Assembly: GCA_947258865.1 (NCBI GenBank)
Contig: CAMYKC010000011.1
Coordinates: 2,443-39,642, forward strand
Source of the DNA: an uncultured Lysobacterales bacterium
Lineage (GTDB): Bacteria; Pseudomonadota; Gammaproteobacteria; Xanthomonadales; SZUA-36
Length of the DNA stretch: 37,200 nucleotides
Direction: 5' to 3'
Of the stretch, positions 1 through 8,154 are shown piece after piece; position 1 is the first letter of the stretch, and each line of letters begins with the position of its first letter. The translations under genes and the position numbers were made by a program. A model generated the notes under the pieces. The model searched no databases. It was not told the DNA's origin and was given only the letters and a program-made list of their open reading frames with translations.

Positions 1-186
1 GAAATCGATTTTCAGCAGCATCGGAAGGATCATCAGCCAGATCAGTACCGCCACCGGCAAATTGACGCTGGCCACTTCCATTGCACCAAGGGTTTCGAAC
101 AGGCCCGGCATCAACCTTCCCAGCGCGATGCCGGCTACGATGCACAAGACGACCCAGACGCTGAGGTAACGTTCAAAGAAGGACAT
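1..186 (-). CDS. acr3: Acr3-family arsenite efflux transporter, N-terminal part
   Basis: Only the first 62 codons lie inside the window; the rest runs off the left edge. The translation opens [13 protein letters not shown] and continues with two hydrophobic stretches, including [20 protein letters not shown]. This matches the start of Acr3 (BASS superfamily) permeases, which export arsenite from the cytoplasm using the proton motive force. The ATG at 186-184 overlaps the stop codon of arsC by one base, so the two genes are translationally coupled and probably in one transcript. Pairing with an arsenate reductase fits: ArsC makes arsenite and Acr3 expels it. No arsR regulator is visible, and one may lie beyond the edge. 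Family assignment rests on a short piece, but the context supports it. Confidence 0.8.
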   Translation of the reverse strand, partial: MSFFERYLSVWVVLCIVAGIALGRLMPGLFETLGAMEVASVNLPVAVLIWLMILPMLLKIDF

Positions 187-617
187 CAGGCATCGCCCTT
201 TTCGGTCAAAAGGACCAACAGGCTTTTTACTCGCCGCTTCACTTCTTCACGGGTTGCACGGAACTCATCCATGATTTCTTTTTCGCTGCCAGTGGCCTTA
301 GCCGGGTCAGTCAGAGGCCAGTGCACCTTTTCGACGTGGGGCGGCAACACCGGGCATTGTTCATCCGCATGGCCGCAAACGGTAACCACGATATCGACAT
401 GCCGCAGCATATCCTGGCTGACGATCGTGGATTTCTGGCCGGAAATATTCACCCCGGCCTCCTCCATCACGGCGATGGCGCGTGGGTTCTTGCCGTGTGC
501 CTCGATACCCGCCGATGTGGCGTAAAAAATGTCTCCGCCGAGATGACGAGTCCATCCCTCGGCCATCTGTGAACGACAGGAATTCCCGGTGCAAAGATAA
601 AGAATGTTGACAGACAA
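186..617 (-). CDS. arsC: Thioredoxin-type arsenate reductase ArsC
   Basis: A 143-residue protein of the low-molecular-weight tyrosine phosphatase fold, which reduces arsenate to arsenite in the cytoplasm. The P-loop is CTGNSCRS with nucleophile Cys9. The second and third redox cysteines are Cys81 and Cys88 in the segment CGHADEQC. This Cys triad marks the thioredoxin-coupled class, as in Bacillus and Staphylococcus ArsC, rather than the glutaredoxin class. Length is normal for the family. The start codon is TTG at 617-615 with a GGAG sequence eight bases before it; no ATG is available in frame near the conserved N-terminus. The gene is followed without a gap by acr3. Confidence 0.93.
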   Translation of the reverse strand: MSVNILYLCTGNSCRSQMAEGWTRHLGGDIFYATSAGIEAHGKNPRAIAVMEEAGVNISGQKSTIVSQDMLRHVDIVVTVCGHADEQCPVLPPHVEKVHWPLTDPAKATGSEKEIMDEFRATREEVKRRVKSLLVLLTEKGDA

Positions 618-631
618 ATTTCAGACTCCAG

Positions 632-650
632 CCCCGCGATGCCGGCGGGG
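632..650 (-). other. GC-rich hairpin just upstream of arsC
   Basis: CCCCGC (632-637) and GCGGGG (645-650) form a perfect six-pair stem with a seven-base loop, about 15 bases upstream of the arsC start and immediately before its GGAG. It could lie in the arsC 5' leader and affect its translation, or be part of an operator. No T-tract follows in either direction, so it is not an obvious terminator. Confidence 0.35.
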
Positions 651-721
651 AATCAATTATGACTTAAAACGGACAGAAGATAACGCCCGATTATTACTGC
701 TTGATTAAATTAAAATACCTG

Positions 722-750
722 TTGACATCAAAAAACCGCTATGGTCTTAT
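722..750 (+). promoter_or_regulatory. Sigma-70 promoter of the ilvD leader
   Basis: A perfect -35 box TTGACA at 722-727 is followed after exactly 17 bases by TCTTAT (745-750), a four-of-six match to the -10 consensus. The predicted transcription start is near 757-759, right at the ATG of the leucine-rich leader peptide. The leader mRNA might therefore be leaderless or have a very short 5' end. Confidence 0.65.
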
Positions 751-758
751 CGGCCTCT

Positions 759-902
759 ATGTACGAGCGCGAAAAAAGCCCGGCCAAAGCAGCACTGAGC
801 ACCGCTGGTGTCCGGTCCTTGCGCGCCCTGAACCTTTCCCTGGGTCTGCTGGCTCTTTCCGTTCTGCTTCTTCTGTTGATACAGGGAGCGGGTACCGGCT
901 GA
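759..902 (+). CDS. Leucine-rich leader peptide of the ilv-leu operon
   Basis: A 47-codon reading frame lies between the promoter and the terminator in front of ilvD. It contains 13 leucines, all between residues 13 and 40, ending in a run of five Leu codons and one Ile (residues 36-41). It ends with TGA at 900-902. This is the layout of a ribosome-mediated attenuation leader: when charged tRNA-Leu is scarce the ribosome stalls in the Leu run. An in-frame ATG at 741 would add six residues but lies inside the promoter. No Shine-Dalgarno sequence is seen before either ATG. A small hydrophobic membrane protein is the alternative reading, but the position and the RNA structures around it favour a leader. 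Confidence 0.75.
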   Translation: MYEREKSPAKAALSTAGVRSLRALNLSLGLLALSVLLLLLIQGAGTG

Positions 903-933
903 TCGACCAAACCAAACAGCTGAAGAAACCCGC
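888..933 (+). promoter_or_regulatory. Predicted antiterminator pairing of the ilvD attenuator
   Basis: GCGGGT at 888-893, which is Ala44-Gly45 of the leader peptide, is fully complementary to ACCCGC at 928-933. The latter is the left arm of the terminator, so the two pairings exclude each other. A ribosome stalled in the upstream Leu codons leaves 888-893 free to pair and open the downstream genes. A ribosome reaching the stop at 900 covers it, and the terminator forms. Confidence 0.65.
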
Positions 934-957
934 AACGAGAATTGCGGGTTTTTTTTT
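926..957 (+). terminator. Attenuator terminator before ilvD
   Basis: AAACCCGCAA (926-935) and TTGCGGGTTT (942-951) make a perfect ten-pair stem with a six-base loop, followed by an uninterrupted T-run to 957. It lies between the leader peptide stop and the ilvD start, so it can only act on transcripts heading into ilvD. Confidence 0.9.
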
Positions 958-985
958 ATTAAGAGGATCATCAGGTAGATTAATA

Positions 986-2665
986 ATGCGAAGCGACCAG
1001 ATAAAAAAAGGACCGGACCGGGCACCCGCCCGCGCCATGCTGCGCGCCACCGGGATGGACGACGAGCAAATCTACCAACCCATCATAGCGGTCGTGAATA
1101 CCTGGTCCGATGTCACGCCCTGCAACATTCACTTGCGTGAACTCGCGGAGCACGTAAAGGCGGGTATCCGGGCAGCAGGCGGAACGCCGGTCGAATTCGG
1201 CAGCATCGTGGTCACCGACGGTATCTCAATGGGCTCGGAAGGCATGAAGTGCTCGCTGATGTCACGAGAAATGGTGGCGGATTCCATTGAACTGGTTACC
1301 CGGGGCCATTGCCTGGATGGCGTGGTTGCACTCGTTGGTTGCGACAAGACCATACCTGCCGGTGCGATGGCCCTGGCTCGACTCGACATTCCCGGACTGG
1401 TCATTTACGGCGGATCGATCATGCCTGGTGAACACAAGGGAATTCCCATTACCATCCAGGACGTCTTCGAAGCCGTCGGGGCGTATGCGGCCGGAAAGAT
1501 CGATGACGCCGAGCTCGCCGAGGTCGAAAAACACGCCTGCCCCGGGGCCGGCGCCTGCGGTGGACAGTTTACGGCCAACACCATGGCGCTCGCCCTGACT
1601 ACGCTGGGCTTATCACCCATGGGCGTCAACGATATACCTGCACAGCACCCGGACAAGGCCAAAGCAGTGTACGCCTGCGGTCAGCGGGTCGTGGAACAGA
1701 TCCGCGAAGGCCTCAGCGCCCGCGAGATGATATCCATCGACTCGCTGCGCAACGCTGCCACCGTCACCACTGCCACGGCTGGTTCGACCAACTCCGTCCT
1801 CCACCTGCTGGCCATCGCACGCGAAGCCGGCGTTGAATTCAATATCGACGAGTTCGACAAGATTTCACGCCGCACGCCGATCATCGGCGATCTGAAGCCG
1901 GCCGGGCGTTTCATGGCGCCGGACATGTTCGAAGCCGGTGGAACACCGCTGGTCATCGATCGCCTCAGGAAGGCCGGCCTGGTCAAAGACACAGCAACGG
2001 TGACCGGGAAGAGCCTGTTCGAAGAATGTGCCGGGTTTGATGAAAAGCCGGGCCAGGAGGTCATTGTCGATTTTGACCGCGCCCTGGCATCCCGCGGTGG
2101 TTTCGGAATCCTCTATGGCAACCTCGCCCCGGAAGGCTGCGTGGCCAAGCTGGCCGGCCATGGCGAGTTTTCATTTTCCGGACCGGCGCGCGTTTTCGAG
2201 AACGAAGAAAGCGCCTTCGAAGCCGTACAGAACCGGAACATAAAGTCCGGCGATGTGATTGTCATTCGCAATGAAGGCCCGAGCGGCGGACCCGGGATGC
2301 GGGAAATGCTGGCGGTAACGGCTGCTCTGGCAGGTCAGGGCCTGGATGATACGGTCGCCTTGATGACCGACGGGCGATTCAGCGGGGCCAGTTTCGGTTT
2401 CGTCGTCGGCCACGTGGCGCCGGAAGCAGCAAAGGGCGGCCCGATCGGACTGCTGCGCAACGGCGACAGGATCACGATCGATGTGGACCGCCAACGATTG
2501 GAAACAGACGCCGATCTCGAATCGCGCCGCCCGGGCTGGCAGCCCCCGGCGCCTGCCTATGCATCCGGCGCATTGGCAAAGTACGCTTTCCTGGTGTCTT
2601 CTGCATCGGAAGGCGCCATAACCTCTTTCCCCCATTCAGCTACTGAACCATCAACCAACGAGTGA
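986..2665 (+). CDS. ilvD: Dihydroxy-acid dehydratase
   Basis: A 559-residue enzyme that converts 2,3-dihydroxy-isovalerate and 2,3-dihydroxy-3-methylvalerate to the 2-keto acids of valine and isoleucine synthesis. Three cysteines stand at the places known to bind the cluster: Cys46 (TPCN), Cys119 (GCDK) and Cys191 (GACGGQF). The shorter length, compared with about 616 residues in E. coli, and this Cys set fit the [2Fe-2S] type. The C-terminal half carries [12 protein letters not shown]-like and TDGRFSG motifs. The open frame extends upstream to 701, but that part crosses the promoter, leader and terminator. The ATG at 986 starts the conserved MRSD region, so I use it. ilvC follows after 15 bases. 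Control is probably by the attenuator upstream. Confidence 0.96.
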   Translation: MRSDQIKKGPDRAPARAMLRATGMDDEQIYQPIIAVVNTWSDVTPCNIHLRELAEHVKAGIRAAGGTPVEFGSIVVTDGISMGSEGMKCSLMSREMVADSIELVTRGHCLDGVVALVGCDKTIPAGAMALARLDIPGLVIYGGSIMPGEHKGIPITIQDVFEAVGAYAAGKIDDAELAEVEKHACPGAGACGGQFTANTMALALTTLGLSPMGVNDIPAQHPDKAKAVYACGQRVVEQIREGLSAREMISIDSLRNAATVTTATAGSTNSVLHLLAIAREAGVEFNIDEFDKISRRTPIIGDLKPAGRFMAPDMFEAGGTPLVIDRLRKAGLVKDTATVTGKSLFEECAGFDEKPGQEVIVDFDRALASRGGFGILYGNLAPEGCVAKLAGHGEFSFSGPARVFENEESAFEAVQNRNIKSGDVIVIRNEGPSGGPGMREMLAVTAALAGQGLDDTVALMTDGRFSGASFGFVVGHVAPEAAKGGPIGLLRNGDRITIDVDRQRLETDADLESRRPGWQPPAPAYASGALAKYAFLVSSASEGAITSFPHSATEPSTNE

Positions 2666-2680
2666 CCCAGGAGTTTTGTC

Positions 2681-3709
2681 ATGACCATGTATTTTGAAAA
2701 AGACGCAAGCCTCAAGCCCCTTGAAGGCAAGACCGTTGCCATCATCGGCTACGGCAGCCAGGGGCGGGCTCATTCCAATAATCTGCATGACAGCGGCATC
2801 AACGTTGTCGTTGGCGTCAGGCCGGGCGGCGCTTCCTGGCAGCAGGCCAAGGCAGACGGCTTGACTGTCGCCACGCCGGCGGATGCAGCGGCACAGGGTG
2901 ACCTGATCGCCATCCTGCTGCCCGACATGGTCCAGCCCCAGGTCTTCGAAAAAGACGTGCTACCCAATGCAAGACCGGGTTCTTCCATTCTTTTCGCACA
3001 TGGTTTCAATATCCACTTTGGCCAGATCAAGGTGCCCGACAACATGGACGTGATCATGGTCGCTCCAAAAGGGCCCGGCGATCTGGTCCGACGCCAATAC
3101 CAGGAGGGTAAAGGCGTGCCCAGCCTGATGGCCGTCGAACAGGACGCCTCCGGTGAAGCATTTGAACGAACCCTGGCCTACGCCCACGCCAACGGCGGCA
3201 CCCGGGGCGGCGTGATCACCACGACGTTCGCCGAGGAAACCGAAACGGACCTGTTCGGTGAACAGGCCGTTTTATGCGGCGGCGCCACCGAGCTGGTGGT
3301 CAAGGGCTGGGAGACCCTGGTCGAAGCCGGATATCAGCCGGAAGTTGCCTATTTCGAATGCCTGCACGAATTGAAACTGATCGTCGACCTCCTGTTTGAA
3401 GGTGGCCTGGCCAAGATGAACAAGTACATCAGTGAAACCGCCCAGTACGGTGACTTCACGCGTGGGCCACGCGTGGTCGACGATGAAACCAAGCAGCGGA
3501 TGAAGGCCATCCTTAAAGAAATCCAGGACGGGACTTTCGCCAAACAGTGGTCCGATGAATATGCGCAGGGATTGAGCGAATTCCGACGCATGGAACAGGA
3601 GGATTACAACCACCCGATCGAGAAAGTCGGCGCAGCTCTGCGAGCCCAGATGAGCTGGATCAATTCCGACGACGATGAAGGTGAAAGCGAGACCAAGTCA
3701 GCCGCCTGA
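2681..3709 (+). CDS. ilvC: Ketol-acid reductoisomerase, class I
   Basis: A 342-residue, NADPH-dependent enzyme that isomerises and reduces acetolactate and acetohydroxybutyrate, the step before IlvD. The N-terminal Rossmann motif is [13 protein letters not shown]. The knotted C-terminal domain holds the metal-binding segments [12 protein letters not shown] and [13 protein letters not shown]. Length matches class I, not the longer class II of E. coli. The start ATG has AGGAG seven bases upstream; an ATG two codons later is possible but less well placed. The tail is acidic (DDDEGESE), which is a little longer than usual. Substrate-making acetohydroxyacid synthase is not encoded nearby. Confidence 0.96.
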   Translation: MTMYFEKDASLKPLEGKTVAIIGYGSQGRAHSNNLHDSGINVVVGVRPGGASWQQAKADGLTVATPADAAAQGDLIAILLPDMVQPQVFEKDVLPNARPGSSILFAHGFNIHFGQIKVPDNMDVIMVAPKGPGDLVRRQYQEGKGVPSLMAVEQDASGEAFERTLAYAHANGGTRGGVITTTFAEETETDLFGEQAVLCGGATELVVKGWETLVEAGYQPEVAYFECLHELKLIVDLLFEGGLAKMNKYISETAQYGDFTRGPRVVDDETKQRMKAILKEIQDGTFAKQWSDEYAQGLSEFRRMEQEDYNHPIEKVGAALRAQMSWINSDDDEGESETKSAA

Positions 3710-3716
3710 AGCGGCT
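3700..3716 (+). other. Stem-loop enclosing the ilvC stop codon
   Basis: AGCCGC (3700-3705) and GCGGCT (3711-3716) form a perfect six-pair stem, with the ilvC TGA in the five-base loop. No T-run follows, so it is more likely an mRNA processing or stability element than a terminator. Confidence 0.35.
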
Positions 3717-3766
3717 GCGGCTTGAGCATGAACGATATCAGGTTAAACCGTTAAGGAGAGTCACTC

Positions 3767-5320
3767 ATGGCTGACTATGTGTACATTTTCGATACCACCC
3801 TGCGCGATGGTGAGCAGTCTCCGGGCTGTTCCATGAACGTGCAGGAAAAGTTGCAGGTTGCCAGGGTACTCGATGATCTTGGAGTCGACGTGATCGAGGC
3901 GGGCTTCCCCGCCGCCAGCGACGGTGACTTCGAGTCCGTCAAATCCGTTGGCGACCTCGGCCTGGATGCGACGATCTGCGGCCTGTCGCGGACCCGCCAC
4001 GGCGATATCGAAGCCGTGGCCCGCTCGCTGGATACGGCGAAGAACAAGCGCCTGCACATATTCATTGCGACCAGCCCGATCCATCGGGAACATAAGCTGA
4101 AAATGGACAAAGAGCAGATCATTGACGAGATGACTTCTGCACTCGCCTTCGGCCAGCAATGGTTCGATGACATCGAAGTGACCGCCGAAGATGCGGGCCG
4201 CACCGAGATCGACTATTTGGTCGAGTATTTCCAGGCTGCGGTTGATGCAGGCGCCCGGGTTCTGAATGTGCCGGACACCGTGGGTTACGTCACCCCATGG
4301 GAAAGCCGCAAACTCTACAGGCACCTCAGGAAGCACCTGCGAAATGCCGAAGACGTGGTTCTCAGCTGCCATAACCACAATGATCTGGGCCTGGCCGTGG
4401 CCAACAGCCTGGGCGCGATTGAAGGCGGCGCCCGCCAGGTCGAGTGTACGATCAATGGTATCGGTGAGCGGGCCGGCAATTGCTCTTTGGAGGAAGTCGT
4501 GATGGCGTTGCGTACCCGCCATGACCGCTATGGGCTGGAAACCGGTATCGACACGACCCGGCTCTATCCGGCCAGTCGCGTGGTAACTGCTGTTACCGGC
4601 TCCCAGGTTCAGCCCAACAAGGCCATCGTCGGGCGCAACGCGTTTGCCCATGAAGCGGGCATCCACCAGGACGGGGTACTCAAGCACGCTGAAACCTACG
4701 AGATCATGAAACCGGAAGACGTCGGCGTACCGGAAAACAGCCTGGTGCTGGGCAAGCACAGCGGCCGCCATGCTTTCAGTAACCGGCTGGAAACCCTGGG
4801 TTTTTCGGTCGACAAAGAACAGATGGAAGAGTTGTTCGTGAGGTTCAAATCGCTGGCAGATCGTAAGAAGAGCGTCTATGACGAAGATATCGAAGCCCTG
4901 GTGCTGGGCAACGAACAAACCGGGCCCTGGCACCTGGATGCGATATCCATCCATACTGAAGTCGAGGACGCCGATCAATTGGCTGAAGCCAGCCTGAAAC
5001 TGCGCTTCAACGGGCAGGCTCCACGTATATACACGGGCCGGGGAGACGGCCCGGTGAACGCCATCGTCAACGCCATCAAAACCATCATCGACGAAGAGCT
5101 TCACATGGAAGAGTTCCAGGTGAGCGCGGTTTCCGGCGGCAGCGACGCACAAGGCCGCGCCACGGTGCGCGCCACCATTGGCGCCAGCCGATACCAGGGC
5201 ACCGGTGTCTCAACGGACATCGTCGAAGCCTCGGCGCAGGCCATGGTCAGCATCATGAATCGCCACCATCAACACCAGGGAAGCGATGTCGGCGCGTCCC
5301 GAATCGCGGCTGCCATCTGA
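3767..5320 (+). CDS. leuA: 2-isopropylmalate synthase
   Basis: A 517-residue enzyme of the first committed step to leucine, condensing acetyl-CoA with 2-ketoisovalerate. The catalytic TIM barrel begins [10 protein letters not shown] (Arg13, Asp14), and the metal-binding His pair is His202 and His204 in CHNHND. The linker is followed by the LeuA dimer regulatory domain from about residue 380 to the end, the leucine feedback site. Start choice is supported by AAGGAG shortly before the ATG. The gap to ilvC is 57 bases. A long reading frame on the opposite strand (3761-5152) is a codon-bias shadow. Confidence 0.96.
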   Translation: MADYVYIFDTTLRDGEQSPGCSMNVQEKLQVARVLDDLGVDVIEAGFPAASDGDFESVKSVGDLGLDATICGLSRTRHGDIEAVARSLDTAKNKRLHIFIATSPIHREHKLKMDKEQIIDEMTSALAFGQQWFDDIEVTAEDAGRTEIDYLVEYFQAAVDAGARVLNVPDTVGYVTPWESRKLYRHLRKHLRNAEDVVLSCHNHNDLGLAVANSLGAIEGGARQVECTINGIGERAGNCSLEEVVMALRTRHDRYGLETGIDTTRLYPASRVVTAVTGSQVQPNKAIVGRNAFAHEAGIHQDGVLKHAETYEIMKPEDVGVPENSLVLGKHSGRHAFSNRLETLGFSVDKEQMEELFVRFKSLADRKKSVYDEDIEALVLGNEQTGPWHLDAISIHTEVEDADQLAEASLKLRFNGQAPRIYTGRGDGPVNAIVNAIKTIIDEELHMEEFQVSAVSGGSDAQGRATVRATIGASRYQGTGVSTDIVEASAQAMVSIMNRHHQHQGSDVGASRIAAAI

Positions 5321-5339
5321 TCACAGAGGAGAAATCTGG

Positions 5340-6644
5340 ATGTCGGAACCATCGCAGGCCGCCTCGACACTGTTCGAAAAAGTCTGGAAGCGTCACCTGG
5401 TCAGGAACGAAACACCGGAAACGCCGGCCATTTTGTACATTGATCTGCAGTTATTGCACGAAGTCACCTCGCCGCAGGCCTTTGACGAATTGAAACGCCG
5501 GGGCCTGGGAGTGCGGCGGCCCGAGTGCTGCCTGGCGACGATCGATCATTCGACCCCGACTTCGCCGCCGGATGCCGATGGAACCCGCCACTACATCACG
5601 GAACAAGCCAGGGCGCAGGTCGATGTCCTGCACGTCAATTGCGCCGAGCATGGCATCGAACTTCACGGATGGGACAGTCCCAACCGGGGCATCGTCCACG
5701 TCATGGGCCCTGAGATGGGCGCCACCCAGCCGGGCATGACGATTGTTTGTGGCGACAGCCACACCGCGACGCACGGTGCTTTTGGTGCACTGGCATTTGG
5801 AATCGGCACGACCGAAGTCGGCCATGTACTGGCCACCCAATGCCTGTTGCAAAACATGCCCAAAACGCTGGGTATCCGGATCGAAGGCGACCTCGAGCCG
5901 GGCGTGACAGCCAAGGATGTGATCCTGCACGTCATCAGTGCGATCGGCGTCGATGGCGGAACCGGATCCGTAATCGAATATCACGGTTCCACCGTGCGCG
6001 CGATGGACATGGAAAGCCGCATGACGATGTGCAATATGTCGATCGAATGCGGTGCACGCGCCGGCATGGTTGCGCCCGACGAATTTACGTTCGAATACCT
6101 CAAGGGGCGTCCGATGTCGCCTTCCGGCGCCAACTGGGAACGCGCCGTCGATGAGTGGAAAAAACTCAAGACCGATCCGGGCGCGGCGTTCGACCGCCTG
6201 GTCGAAATCGATGCAGCCGACATCGAGCCAAGTGTCACCTGGGGCACCAATCCGGGAATGGTGATCGCGGTGGGTTCTCCGGTACCCGACCGGCAAGACC
6301 CCGGCACACTGGATGCATTGGAATACATGCAGTTGAAAGGCGGCGTGAAATTGGCCGGTGAAGCGGTCGATGTCGTGTTCATCGGCAGCTGCACCAATTC
6401 CCGGCTCACCGACTTGCGCGCCGCGGCGTCAGTCATGAAGGGCCGCAAAGTGGCGCAGGGAACCCGGGTACTGATCGTGGCCGGTTCTGAAGCCACGCGA
6501 CGGCAGGCTGAAGCCGAAGGTAATTTCAAGGGCCGCCAGGGAAGCGGTGTGCGCACCGTGCTGGCCAGCCCGCTGACGGCCGCAGCCAGCGCCATCACCG
6601 GCAAAGTGACGGATCCCCGCGAATTCCTGGGAGGCGCTGCATGA
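5340..6644 (+). CDS. leuC: 3-isopropylmalate dehydratase large subunit, lacking the CxxC cluster segment
   Basis: Large subunit of isopropylmalate isomerase, an aconitase-family [4Fe-4S] enzyme that works with LeuD. The ATG at 5340 has AGAGGAG upstream and precedes the conserved LFEKVWKRH segment. Most of the protein is canonical: [28 protein letters not shown] and GSCTNSR, whose Cys351 is the first cluster ligand. The protein then goes from AEAEG (ending Gly394) straight to NFKGRQG. In E. coli LeuC about 40 residues lie between these two motifs, including GCSMCLAMN with the other two cluster cysteines and the GERCAST stretch. The loss is in frame, leaving 434 residues instead of about 466. 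As written the protein could not bind a normal cluster. It overlaps leuD by four bases. Confidence 0.93.
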   Translation: MSEPSQAASTLFEKVWKRHLVRNETPETPAILYIDLQLLHEVTSPQAFDELKRRGLGVRRPECCLATIDHSTPTSPPDADGTRHYITEQARAQVDVLHVNCAEHGIELHGWDSPNRGIVHVMGPEMGATQPGMTIVCGDSHTATHGAFGALAFGIGTTEVGHVLATQCLLQNMPKTLGIRIEGDLEPGVTAKDVILHVISAIGVDGGTGSVIEYHGSTVRAMDMESRMTMCNMSIECGARAGMVAPDEFTFEYLKGRPMSPSGANWERAVDEWKKLKTDPGAAFDRLVEIDAADIEPSVTWGTNPGMVIAVGSPVPDRQDPGTLDALEYMQLKGGVKLAGEAVDVVFIGSCTNSRLTDLRAAASVMKGRKVAQGTRVLIVAGSEATRRQAEAEGNFKGRQGSGVRTVLASPLTAAASAITGKVTDPREFLGGAA

Positions 6645-7225
6645 ACGAGAACGCCAAAAGCATGGGCATTATCGAGTCGCGCACATTCAACCTGGCGGTT
6701 GACAACATCGATACCGACCAGATCATCCCGGGGAAGTTCTTGACCACCACCGAGCGCGAGGGCCTGGGGCAATTCTGTTTTTACAGTTGGCGTTTCAACG
6801 AGGATGGCAGCGAAAAGCCCGACAATCCCTTGCGTCAGCACCAACCTGGGCGCCAGCGTGTCCTCGTGGCCGGCAGCAATTTCGGTTGTGGCTCGTCACG
6901 CGAACACGCCCCATGGGCATTGCTGGATTACGGTTTCCAGGCGGTCATCAGCAGCCGCTTTGCAGACATCTTCTGCAATAATTCACTGAAAAACGGCTTG
7001 CTTCCCATCGTTGTCGACGACAACGTGTTGGAACACCTGCTGGCGAACCCCGATCACGCCGTTCGGATTGACATCGGTAATCGCCGACTGACGCTCGATG
7101 GCTACGGCGATGTCGGGTTTCCCCTGGACCCCTTCTCGGCCTACTGCCTGACGCGCGGTATCGACCAACTCGATTTTATCCTGCAGAATGAGCAGGCAAT
7201 TCTCGACTACGAAAAATCAGCCTGA
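6641..7225 (+). CDS. leuD: 3-isopropylmalate dehydratase small subunit
   Basis: A 194-residue swivelling-domain subunit that completes the LeuC active site. Recognisable segments are [13 protein letters not shown] near the N-terminus and [15 protein letters not shown] in the middle, followed by [18 protein letters not shown]. Length is close to the usual 200 and I see no gap or lost motif. The ATG overlaps the leuC TGA (ATGA), so translation is coupled to leuC. The next gene starts five bases after the stop. Confidence 0.95.
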   Translation: MNENAKSMGIIESRTFNLAVDNIDTDQIIPGKFLTTTEREGLGQFCFYSWRFNEDGSEKPDNPLRQHQPGRQRVLVAGSNFGCGSSREHAPWALLDYGFQAVISSRFADIFCNNSLKNGLLPIVVDDNVLEHLLANPDHAVRIDIGNRRLTLDGYGDVGFPLDPFSAYCLTRGIDQLDFILQNEQAILDYEKSA

Positions 7226-7230
7226 CCTTC

Positions 7231-8154
7231 ATGGAATTCGAATCGTACAAGCAATTCTGGGATCACCAGGCGGCAACACCGGAATCAGCCCTGGCGGCGG
7301 TGGATGGCAGCACCAGTGAACAGGTGGTGCAGATCACCGGCCAATTCACTGCTCAACAGGTTGCGATTGCACTGGCGCTCAACAAAGAGGACCGGCTGCT
7401 TGAGCTGGGTTGCGGCGTCGGACGCATTGGCCGTGAACTGGCGCCGCATTGCCAGCATTGGACCGGTGTGGACATATCGGAAAAGATGATCCTGCATGCG
7501 CGCGAGCGTCTCGGCCCATTCGAGAACGTCGATTTCCACCAACTCAGCCGCAGCAGCCTGGACGTTTTGGAGGATAACTGCCTGACAAAGGCCTACTCGG
7601 TGGCGGTCTTGTGCCACATGGACAAGGAAGATTTATACCTGTATCTGCAAGAGCTCCACCGTGCCGTCCGGCCAGGTGGTCTGATCTATGTGGAAACCTG
7701 GAACCTGGCTCACCCGATCGGCTGGAAGCGGTGGGAGTACGAGGTTAAGAATTGGCACGGATCGGAGCAAAAACAACGAAAAGACGTGGCTCGTAACCAG
7801 TTTTGCACGCCCGATGAATTCGAACTCTATGTGCGCCACGCCGGTTTTACGCCGCTCGCCTGTTATACCGGCTCACCCTGGGTGCAGGTGGTTGCCGGTC
7901 ATACGCTGGATGATACAGAAGTGGCCCTGCAGCACCAGAGGCTGTCAGAACAGGCGGCCGAAATCGCCTATTCACCCCTGTTCGGTCAACTGTTTGAACA
8001 AACCGTGGATGTCATCTACGGAGCGATTCACCCGCGGGAGGTCATTGATTTCCTGGACCAGCACGCCGGGGAAAAGGAAATTCCGGTGTTCCGGCCGTTT
8101 ATTGAAACCATGTGGAAAAAGCAGCCTGAGCGCTGGGGAGAATTTCCCGGTTAA
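7231..8154 (+). CDS. SAM-dependent class I methyltransferase, substrate unknown
   Basis: A 307-residue protein with a Rossmann methyltransferase core. Motif I is LLELGCGVGRIG (residues 56-67), then GVDIS and a later segment RAVRPGGLIYVETWN typical of motif post-III. The C-terminal third has no obvious known domain. It begins five bases after leuD with no clear ribosome site, so it is probably coupled to the leu transcript. It ends on a TTAA shared with the stop of the opposing gene. No link to leucine synthesis is known. The neighbouring reversed gene also encodes a methyltransferase, so the pair may serve one modification pathway. The substrate cannot be read from sequence. Confidence 0.85.
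   Translation: MEFESYKQFWDHQAATPESALAAVDGSTSEQVVQITGQFTAQQVAIALALNKEDRLLELGCGVGRIGRELAPHCQHWTGVDISEKMILHARERLGPFENVDFHQLSRSSLDVLEDNCLTKAYSVAVLCHMDKEDLYLYLQELHRAVRPGGLIYVETWNLAHPIGWKRWEYEVKNWHGSEQKQRKDVARNQFCTPDEFELYVRHAGFTPLACYTGSPWVQVVAGHTLDDTEVALQHQRLSEQAAEIAYSPLFGQLFEQTVDVIYGAIHPREVIDFLDQHAGEKEIPVFRPFIETMWKKQPERWGEFPG

Noticed and set aside
701-985. Extended N-terminus of ilvD
   Set aside because: The extra 95 codons would cross the promoter, leader peptide and terminator. The conserved protein begins at 986.
3761-5152. A 463-codon open frame antisense to leuA
   Set aside because: It lies wholly under a well-supported leuA gene and has no recognisable motif. It is a product of GC-rich codon bias.
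5451-6296. A 281-codon open frame antisense to leuC
   Set aside because: It is a shadow of leuC with His/Arg/Gly-rich translation and no motif or ribosome site.
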